Source of the DNA: Arctopsyche grandis
Taxonomy: Eukaryota; Arthropoda; Insecta; Trichoptera; Hydropsychidae
Assembly (NCBI RefSeq): GCF_051622035.1
Contig: NC_135365.1
Span: forward strand, 3,214,501-3,278,500
Reading direction: 5' to 3'
Length of the DNA stretch: 64,000 nucleotides
A program made the translations under genes and the position numbers. The notes beneath the pieces were generated by a model that was given only the letters and a program-made list of their open reading frames with translations, made no database searches and was not told the origin of the DNA. Below are positions 56,480 through 64,000 of the stretch, one piece after another. Positions within the stretch are counted from its first letter, which is position 1. Each line of letters opens with the position of its first letter.

Positions 56480-56641
56480 AAGAAGCTCCTATAAAAAATA
56501 AATAATCAAAAAAATAAAAATATTGAAACATGCCTATGGTAGACATCCATAGCATATTAAAAAATAATTTTTCTAGTGCCATAATTGAGGAAGGGAGAAG
56601 TCTAATACGTTTGTATGGACGCTGGTGTCCAGCCCTCTTAA
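56480..56641 (-). mobile_element. Partial MITE (family of 41291)
   Basis: Read in reverse: TTAAGAGGGCTGGACACCAG, TCCATACAAACGTATTAGAC and CTCAATTATGGCACTAGAAA match 41291-41400. Confidence 0.7.
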
Positions 56642-56934
56642 TTCTGCTACCATTTCTATATTTTTATAATTTTTACAAGCTTTTATTTGTATGACATTGC
56701 TAATTAGATTAAATTCCTAATCATCTAAAATTTATCAGTTGATTTTGAACCACTTTCAATCTTCCAATCTTTTTGATATTTTACCGACATATAATAGTTA
56801 CATAGTTCACATTAGAGTAAGAAAATATCTCAAAAATAATCCTTAAAGAATTGAATCATAGAATCATAGCGCATTTATAAGAAAAATTTGATTAAAATGT
56901 TTCTTATAAATGTAGAATTTTGCCATATGTGGCT

Positions 56935-57555
56935 CTTTTATTTATTTATTTATTTATTCAAATAGCAAAACTGCTAATACATAAAACACAAAATAACAAC
57001 AAAAAATTATAAATCATCTTCCACAAAGGTATCCATTAACACCCTTCAAGAAAGCAGCAATGTTATTAGAATTTCTAATGCTTTCAGGAAGGGCATTATA
57101 CATTTGAACACCTCTGTGAAAAACACCTCCTGCAGTTTTAGCTTTCTTAACTCTACCTATAATTAATTTATTCCTATTTCTCGTTTTATAATTATGTATA
57201 TCTCTATTTCTAACTATATGATTATTAAAATATTTGGGTAATAGATTATTATCTAGCTTATATATGTATATAAACTTTAAAGTGCTTACTTTCAGACTAT
57301 TTCTAATGTCCAACTATTTCAATTCATCTAACACACTTCTTACATTCGTACGTTTCCTCACATTCAAAATTGCACGCATTGCTCTATTCTGCACTTTCTG
57401 CAGTTTATCAATACACAAACCACTAAATAGATTGAGGACTGTAGCGCAGTATACAGTATGAGGCCTTACAATACAATTATATATCAATATTTTACTTTTT
57501 ATACTTAATAAATTTCTTAACTTACAAAGTACACCAACTTTTTTTGCCATATGTT
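56935..57555 (-). mobile_element. LINE 3' fragment with (AAAT)n tail
   Basis: Minus-strand frames 57550-57314 (GVLCKLRNLLSIKSKILIYN; RPHTVYCATVLNLFSG; DKLQKVQNRAMRAILNV) and 57313-57014 (GGVFHRGVQMYNALPESIRN) are the same frame separated by one TAG. 5'-truncated and ending in (TTTA)n at 56937-56960. Same family as 15810-16047. Confidence 0.85.
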
Positions 57556-58595
57556 CTTTGTTTGAAAAATATTGGCAACAATTGTTAAGAGAATGCGAAT
57601 TTGTGCAAATATTAAAAAACAGCTTTTTTTAAGACATACCTACATACATATAATAATAATAAATCGGACCCTATTTTGATTATAAACAGTTTAATACATG
57701 ATCTTCGTATTATTTTGTCTATAAATTACAAGATGAATTTAGGGATATGAAACTATGTACATATGTCTACAAAGCAATATTGAATTTTCGACGCCGAAAC
57801 CAAATTTCTACAATTGTTTAGAGTCAAAAAAGACATTTGGAATGTAATATTAGAAGAGTCTTCTCAACTTCAGTCAATTCATTTATATAATTTAATTATT
57901 TAGCTTTCTAGAAATAATTAAAATTAAAATATTTATGATATTCAAAATGATAATTTAACTAACTACGTATTTATGTCACGGAATGGGTATGAAACCCGTG
58001 ATTCGTCGGAATTGAAAGGGTTAATATGAAAGTCGTAAAAGTGCTTTTATATAGCACAACCGCACAATGGCCGCGAGGTTTCGGTGTTTATTTCGAAGAA
58101 CACTTAATACACTTTTGCTAAGTTGACGAAACGTTTCATAAACTAGTGCGAGGGGCGCGTTTCGAGCCGGGGGAAAAAAGGGGTTGTGTAAAACTGGGAA
58201 AAGTTTCGCGGAAACTTTTCAACGACTCATAAATACTTATGAGTATACGAGACACACGCGCGTTGATCCCGCACCAGAAAAAAGTTAACGTCGAAAAAGA
58301 ATACGTTTCAATATCAAAATAATGCCGCGACCCAAAAGTGTGCGTCTTTCGCCCAAACAAAAGTTTTCCACGCGTTTTCCGAGCGTTTTTCACGCGCCTT
58401 CTGCCAGCAACGCGCGCACATGTCAGACTTTTCATCCTCGCATACATAAATGTATTTAGTCTATATGTATGTACATATGTGTGCGTTTCACTTTTATAAA
58501 CATTTACAATTCGACTTTGAGATTTAGCCAACATATGAGTTTGAAGCTTTTCCGGACTTTTCCCTAAATATATTGTTTAATAATTTGTAATACTA
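57556..58595. other. Intergenic; CpG-rich island 58080-58440
   Basis: Many CpG (GCGAGGGGCGCG, ACACGCGCGTTG, CAACGCGCGCACA) and the palindrome GAAAAGTTTCGCGGAAACTTTTC (about 58198-58220). The 132-codon minus-strand ORF at 58136-58534 has no family features or splice context and I do not call it. Confidence 0.45.
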
Positions 58596-58599
58596 AATT

Positions 58600-58712
58600 T
58601 GTTCATTTGAAGCGGAAACACTTCTATAGTGACTTACGCGAAATCATACAGAAAGTCGTCATTGTTTTAAAATACTCACTTTCTACTGAAAGTTGGTTTC
58701 ACAACTTTTTTT
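58600..58712 (+). repeat. Direct repeat, copy 1
   Basis: GAAGCGGAAACACTTCTATA, GTCGTCATTGTTTTAAAATA and TGAAAGTTGGTTTCACAA recur at 59965-60105. Confidence 0.65.
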
Positions 58713-59089
58713 TTAATATTATGTATGTTGTTTTCATTTTGTAATTGTATTATTTAGTAAAATGTGTATTTGTTGTATATAAACACATTTGCATCTGTGT
58801 GTGTACGTTTGTTTATATTCATGTGTATTTGTGTGTCTACAATATGTATGTACATATATGTATATAGTAATGATTTTTAAACCGTTTTTAAGCCGTATGT
58901 GTGTTTGGCCAAACTGCTAGGGATAAAGTGTGTGTGGTATGCATGGGAGAGACCGGATGCGTGTTGCTATGGTCACTTGTTGGAGAACAAGCCGGACGAC
59001 ATGGTTATAATAAATAGATCTGACTGAATCTGCGCTTTTCACTTGGAATCCTTTACACCCAAACCATATATTTTTATAACGAAAATTCG

Positions 59090-59945
59090 TTTATTTTATC
59101 GATGTAAGCCAGTTATCAATAGAATTGTTGTTATAAATCCACAATAACAGTCAAAATATTATTTTTCTAAGTGAAATTTAATTTATTTCTCATATAAAGA
59201 CAATTTGATATATTATCCCGATTAATTCAATTCAAATTCGTGTAAATACGAATAAACACTAGTACGAGCTTTTTGCTCGTAATTTTACCGATTTAAAATT
59301 CAGCACACTTCCAATTAACCCTTTTAAACGAAAAAAAAAATAGTGTAGCCAGAACACTATCCTAATTAACATGTTTCAATAGAAAAAACTCAATATAAAA
59401 TAGTATTCACGTTTATCACGTTTTTGTCATAAACAAAAACGTGATACAAATTGAAAATGTGAAAATTACAAAATAAAAAATTACAAAGTGAAAAATATAT
59501 TCTGCACGAAAAATATATTTGCACAGTCGTGAATCATATATGTATCAGCGGCTAGTAAGCGTTGTGCATCCAACATGATACAAATATGAATCAGCGGCCA
59601 GTAAGCGTTGTGCATCCAACATGATACAAATATGAATCAGCGGCCACCATAGTGTTTTTTTAGGTACTTTTGACTTTCGATTTAAACAGGACGACTACTT
59701 AGAGAGATTTGAAAGCTAAAACGGACTACAAATGAAAAATAAAATACTCAACTATAGATTCCAATATTCATTTTGAACAGGAAATTAACAGATTTTGACA
59801 CATCTTGATTATAAAACACATTTAACTCCAAATCTCGAGCCAATCATCAATTTTTATTACCAGATTCGTGTTCACTAGATCTATAAAAAAAATCATATCT
59901 CGTCTCTGAAGCAAAAAAAGTCATCATTTGTCGAACAGTATAATT
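59090..59945 (-). mobile_element. MITE-like element (family of 4035, reverse)
   Basis: Reverse copy: ends ATCATATCTCGTCTCTGAAG...TGTCGAACAGTATA; begins near GAAAATTCGTTTATTTTATC. An extra insert at 59405-59660 carries a 46-bp tandem repeat and the foldback ATCACGTTTTTGTCATAAAC. Confidence 0.7.
59545..59650. repeat. 46-bp tandem repeat, 2.3 units
   Basis: TCAGCGGC(T/C)AGTAAGCGTTG... starts at 59545, 59591 and (partial) 59637. Confidence 0.85.
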
Positions 59946-59964
59946 TGTGATAGTAAATTGGTCC

Positions 59965-60105
59965 CTTTAAAGCGGAAAAACTTCTATAGCGACTTTTTTT
60001 GTATCATACAGGAATTCGTCATTGTTTTAAAATTTTCACTTTGTTTAAGATGTGAAAGTTTTAAATGTTTAAATGTTTAAAATGTGAAAGTTGGTTTTAC
60101 AATAT
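59965..60105 (+). repeat. Direct repeat, copy 2
   Basis: TAAAGCGGAAAAACTTCTAT, TTCGTCATTGTTTTAAAATT and GTGAAAGTTGGTTTTACAA match 58600-58712. Confidence 0.65.
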
Positions 60106-60967
60106 GTCGAAGCAAAATGTAACCTCAAGTCTTTTGAATTACCAACAATACAACATATGTATGTACGTTTTTTTCTATTGTATATTTTTGAATGCTATAA
60201 TGGGAATAACTAGCTTTTTTCGGCCAAATTTGGAATTATTTTCAACAACTTTTGATAATAGTGGGCAAGAAAGAGCAAAAATAAATTACACTGTTTTTTA
60301 AATAGGAATATGAACTACGTCGTGAAAATGGCCGCTTTGATATGTAATTTAATTAGTGTCGTTTTAGTAACGTGTAGGCCGTGGAAGTGCCCGGTAAACA
60401 TTATTTAATGGTCAAAGCATGTCGGAAACTAAGTCACTTCCAACTTTTACGCCAGTGAGTTATTGAAGCATTTTATATAATTTTAAGTAACCATTAGAAT
60501 TTATGTACGTTAGAATTTTTCCTTTGTCTAAAATTAAGATTTTATTATGGAAATTATAGGCTTAGATCTTCATCTGTAATATTTATATTCCTAAAAGCGA
60601 AATGGACTGACAATGTGGATATTAAAGATTGATGACTGTATTCATCAATACAAATAACGTATTTAGACAATTTTATTTTCAAGTTAATGAATTTCATTAT
60701 TGTAAGATTTAATTAACGATTAAATTAATATACACTAGTTTTCCTTACAAAATTTACCTTATAATCAAAGCTAATATTAATCCTAACATCACATACGTGT
60801 ACAATACAACAGTAGAGTCAAAGAAAGACATTTTGCGTTTTAGACTCACTAATTGCCATGATTAAATTTTATCACCTTGTTTTAAATAAGTTTTCACCTT
60901 AAACGTGCGAATGGACACCAGTTAAAATTTTCTCACTGGATTTTGCTACAAAACCTGCACGTGGAGA
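60106..60967. other. Intergenic, nothing recognised
   Basis: AT-rich; ORF 60065-60301 overlaps the direct repeat and has no family features. Confidence 0.4.
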
Positions 60968-61105
60968 ATTTTTACTTTATCTATGTACGTAGTTTGTACA
61001 TAGTACGTAGTTAACAATGAGTTTTGTGATTATGCAAAAATTCGAACTCGAGATTTTGACTGATTCGAACTCAGAATCGATTACTGATCACGTTTTCATG
61101 ATCTA
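60968..61105 (-). repeat. Dispersed repeat GATTCTGAGTTCGAATCAGTC, reverse copy
   Basis: AAAAATTCGAACTCGAGATT, TTGACTGATTCGAACTCAGA and ATCGATTACTGATCACG are the reverse of 54057-54120. Confidence 0.65.
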
Positions 61106-61611
61106 GAAAAAATGTGTGTATGTGTGTCTGTGTGTATTTTGAGGATTTTTTGAACACCGTTAGACCTATCGAACTGAAACTTGGTATCGGTTAATGCTAC
61201 CTACATATTGTACTTTTCGCAAATTTGTGGTGTATCAACTTTTGTTGACTGTCCATAGATGTCTCTATTTGTATTATATGTACTTACTGTAAGTATTTTA
61301 TTTTATTTCATAGAACATGAACACTTTTTTTTCCTTTCTTCTTCTTCTTTCGGCACCGTCAAACATTTCGTCACTTACTTATTGAGGTTGACATTTTATT
61401 GTCACAAGTTATTCATAAAACATCCATTCCGTAAAAAAATGCTATAAAGTCATCTATTGGTCAAAAAAGAAATGTGTTTAGATCAAAATATAACTAATGA
61501 TTAATTTACATAGATGGCATAATCAGTTCAATTTTGACCAAAATGAGGGTTGGCACTATCTTGCCCCGAGGCCTTCTAATGATATATGTATTCTAAAAAA
61601 CTCAAAAATAC
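61106..61611. other. Intergenic; SINE tail trace at about 61285-61325
   Basis: ATTTTATTTCATAGAACATGAACAC matches the tail end of the SINE at 30780. Otherwise nothing recognised. Confidence 0.4.
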
Positions 61612-61768
61612 AAGCCGTTGTATTTGAAAGTGGCAAAAGTCCAATTTTCAGTTTCAAAAACAGTATTTCTGTTTGACTTAATTCACAAATTGCTATCAAT
61701 TCTTTTAAATTGATATTTCCTAAATCTGGGAAAAGCAGAATAAAAGTATTACAGGCCACCAGTTTTTT
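61612..61768 (+). mobile_element. Half copy of TATATTTGAAAGTGGC element
   Basis: GTATTTGAAAGTGGCAAAAG through TTACAGGCCACCAG; matches 32884-33040 closely. Confidence 0.6.
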
Positions 61769-61794
61769 TCAATATTGTTAAACTTAAATAATCT

Positions 61795-62400
61795 CATTTG
61801 CATTCTTCTTCTCACATGCATTACCATAATTAACCATTGCTTCACTTGTATGGAATATCGCCTCGAATACTAACCTTTCCAATCTCCAAGTAATACAAAA
61901 TAAATCCTTAAAAATAATTTATAATACACTCATATATATGTACTATCTTGAAAAAACTGCATACCATATATAATATTCCGTTTGCTACAGACATTACTAA
62001 AAAACTAACCAAACTAGATTCTATGACAGAATCACTAATAACCATACTAACAGCCTTGTGAAGAGTCTCGGTGATTACAATAAAATGTCTATACCCTTCG
62101 GGTATAAACACAGATTACCTAAACACAATCTGCGTTAGGTCATCGACTTTAGAGAGTGTTTAATTAATATTATGTATTAGATGTATTATGAACATTTATA
62201 AGGATTGTAAATAGGTTTTTGAGCTCTTTTTCCTATTATGCCATAGATTAACATTAGAATAATATAATACTATGATTACTAACCAAATTAAATTAAATTG
62301 TAAAATAGAAAATGATCAGTAGATCAGTAGCTATTAAAATAGATATAAGATGTATTGTGAACATAATTTCGTAATAATAAAAAGCATTTAAAAATCAAAA
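61795..62400 (+). mobile_element. Jockey-like LINE 3' end, copy C (decayed)
   Basis: Matches copies A and B (TGGAATATCGCCTCGAATAC; TATAATATTCCGTTTGCTAC; CCTAAACACAATCTGCGTTA; end AATAATAAAAAGCATTTAAA) but has indels in the coding part, so it is older. Confidence 0.8.
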
Positions 62401-62407
62401 TTACAAA

Positions 62408-62550
62408 AAAAATTAAGTGAGTATGTACCGTTTACCATGCACCCTTTTTTTTTGATTTTTCGATTTTCGATCTTTGCCTTCCGATATTTGCGTTTTCGGT
62501 AATTTCACATTCCGGCCCGTGAGGTAGACCCATAATGGCTCATATATCGA
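62408..62550 (-). repeat. Reverse partial copy of the 49575-49720 foldback element
   Basis: TTAAGTGAGTATGTACCGTT, TACCATGCACCC, ATTTTCGATCTTTGCCTTCC and GTAGACCCATAATGG correspond, reversed, to 49590-49720. Confidence 0.65.
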
Positions 62551-63317
62551 ACGAATTGATAATAGAGAGATCGCGTGTTCGTTATGGATTTTCACTGTTG
62601 TTTTTAACGGTTTTCCATCTTGTCATTTTTGTCGACAGGTGGGGTCCATAAGGTGCACGGGATTGGGCTGGTGAGTGGGTGGGTTTCGGTCTCTCGCCAG
62701 GGGGCCCTAGTGATGGGGTGGTTGGAATGATTAATGCTTGGAAATAATCCAGATTCTGGGGTTACTTACATGTGAAGTGGCACAAGCCGCGGGACGTTTA
62801 AATATATTTTCAGCAGGTCTTTACTTCTGATCTTTTTTTGTTTTCTCTCTTTGCATCGGCTAACATCTTCCTCGTGAGAAAAAGAAGCGCCACGTGTTCA
62901 CGTGTCTACGAATTTTATTTTTATCCCCTTCCCTTTGCTCTTTCTTGGCAGTGGGTGAACAAGTTTTTCACCCCTTTGCAAGCAGACGCAATATACATAT
63001 GTACATACATACATATGACACACGCTTCGTACGTTCGTCTCGCGTTGTTATTGTTATTTTTGGATAGTGATTTTTGAGGTGTAGCTTTGTTTTTATATAT
63101 ATTTTTTGTATATAAGGTGGCAAAATGAAAGTATGCCTTTTAAAATAAAATTAAAATTATATATAAAACGTGTTTTACTATTATTTCAACTCAATTCTCT
63201 AAGACGGAAGTTTTTATAGTTAGACTTCATAACATACATAATGTCATGGGTTATTAATGTTTTCATTTTAAATTTATTAACAGATGACCTTCATTAATAG
63301 ATATAGTGTGATGAATA
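62551..63317. other. Intergenic; GC-richer island 62630-62960
   Basis: GGTGGGGTCCATAAGGTGCA, GGTGAGTGGGTGGGTTTCGG, GCCACGTGTTCACGTG (E-boxes) and a Py-rich run. The 79-codon ORF at 62838 has no family signature. Confidence 0.4.
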
Positions 63318-63327
63318 CATTATTTCT

Positions 63328-63382
63328 CTGTGACGCATTTTTATTATTAATTCTAAGAATTAATAATAAAAATGCATCACAG
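63328..63382. repeat. 55-bp near-perfect palindrome
   Basis: CTGTGACGCATTTTTATTAT... pairs with ...ATAATAAAAATGCATCACAG with no real loop and one or two mismatches. Confidence 0.85.
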
Positions 63383-63659
63383 GTGAATTTTTTAAGAGAA
63401 CCCTTTTTTTGGTATTTAACTTTAATTCGCTTATCAATGATGTCATTGATTTCGTAGGAAATATTTTATTTGAATATAATAATTTTTTACATTATTTAGA
63501 ATTGACTGCAGGCAAAATTAGAAATCGAATTTATTTTTATCAATAATAGATAACTATTCATTTAATTGAAAATATTCACATTTCAAAGCAGTTCTTCGAA
63601 GTGAATCGTGAGCTTTTTTTTTGTTAATTATCAAATTGTGATAGAATCAAAATTATCAA

Positions 63660-63845
63660 TATTTTTTTATTCCAGACGATAGGGAGAATAGTGCAATCTC
63701 CATTATACACATGAATAATAAAAATATGTACATATAATAATAATAAATAATAATTAAATATTATATAATAAATAATTAAAAATAATAATAAATATTAAAT
63801 AATAATAATCATAATAAATATTAATGATAATAATAATAAATTGAT
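63660..63845 (-). mobile_element. 3'-UTR fragment and (AAT)n tail of the CR1/L2-like LINE
   Basis: TTATTCCAGACGATAGGGAG, AATAGTGCAATCTCCATTAT, then (AATAAT)n to 63845; same orientation and same signature as 7577-7850. Confidence 0.75.
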
Positions 63846-64000
63846 TCCGCGTGTAAGAATCAAAAACAACAAGTGCCGTGGGGTATATACATACATACAT
63901 ATATGTATATCCATTTTTTCATATTTAAAATAAATTTAAATAATTAAAAATGTCATTCTCCCAAATGTTCGTTCGACCGAAAGTCCTTCAGTCTATCTTC

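Noticed and set aside
58136-58534. 132-codon minus-strand ORF
   Set aside because: It falls in a CpG-rich island where stops are rare; no domain, signal or splice context.

Overview
This is AT-rich eukaryotic DNA, almost certainly from an insect nuclear genome. The evidence is spliced genes with GT/AG introns, non-LTR retrotransposons of several clades, tRNA-derived SINEs, solo LTRs, many small inverted-repeat (MITE-like) elements and abundant short runs of the acatatgtatgtacata type. Nothing in the window fixes the species.

Layout. 1-6.3 kb is repeat-rich intergenic DNA: the edge of an LTR, a short GC-richer segment with a YY1-like motif, copies of a dispersed repeat called 'X' here, a 268-bp (TA)n run and a 0.73-kb inverted-repeat element. 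6.4-23.3 kb holds the main coding content: two tandem, same-strand copies of a large protein with a novel N-terminal region, a Cys/His-rich segment, a coiled coil, an NB-ARC (STAND) ATPase domain and a long ankyrin array. The architecture resembles an NLR-type sensor. Copy 1 (7306-15578) is a pseudogene: a young 3.4-kb LINE sits in its N-terminal coding region, and it also carries a 5-bp insertion and two in-frame stops. Copy 2 (18749-23070) is open for 1089 codons through NB-ARC into the ankyrins, then loses frame by one base inside the array. Both copies keep the same 5'-UTR intron and upstream sequence, so the duplication included the promoter region.

23.3-45 kb has no protein gene that I can support. 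It contains SINEs, X repeats, a degenerate AT minisatellite, an inverted-repeat element with C-rich iterated termini (34591-36101) into which two solo LTRs with intact target-site duplications have inserted, two oppositely oriented LINE 3' fragments flanking an RTE-type fragment, and a 39-bp remnant LTR with a target-site duplication.

45-49.1 kb is a four-exon gene for a secreted lipocalin of 204 residues with a C-terminal tail typical of GPI anchoring (TATA box at 44918, poly(A) signal at 49143). Just downstream are two long, nearly perfect hairpins (49444-49582 and 49699-49846), a possible exon or Helitron-like fragment on the minus strand (50227-50667) and an inverted-repeat element.

51-64 kb is again intergenic: X repeats, a hAT-type MITE with an 8-bp target-site duplication, decayed LINE fragments, a second (TA)n run, and GC-richer islands (about 55.9-56.2, 58.1-58.4 and 62.5-63.0 kb) that may be regulatory but have no recognisable coding content.

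The most interesting content is the NB-ARC/ankyrin pair: an NLR-like family in an insect, with one paralogue broken by a transposon and both ankyrin arrays built from a three-repeat (about 297-bp) higher-order unit.
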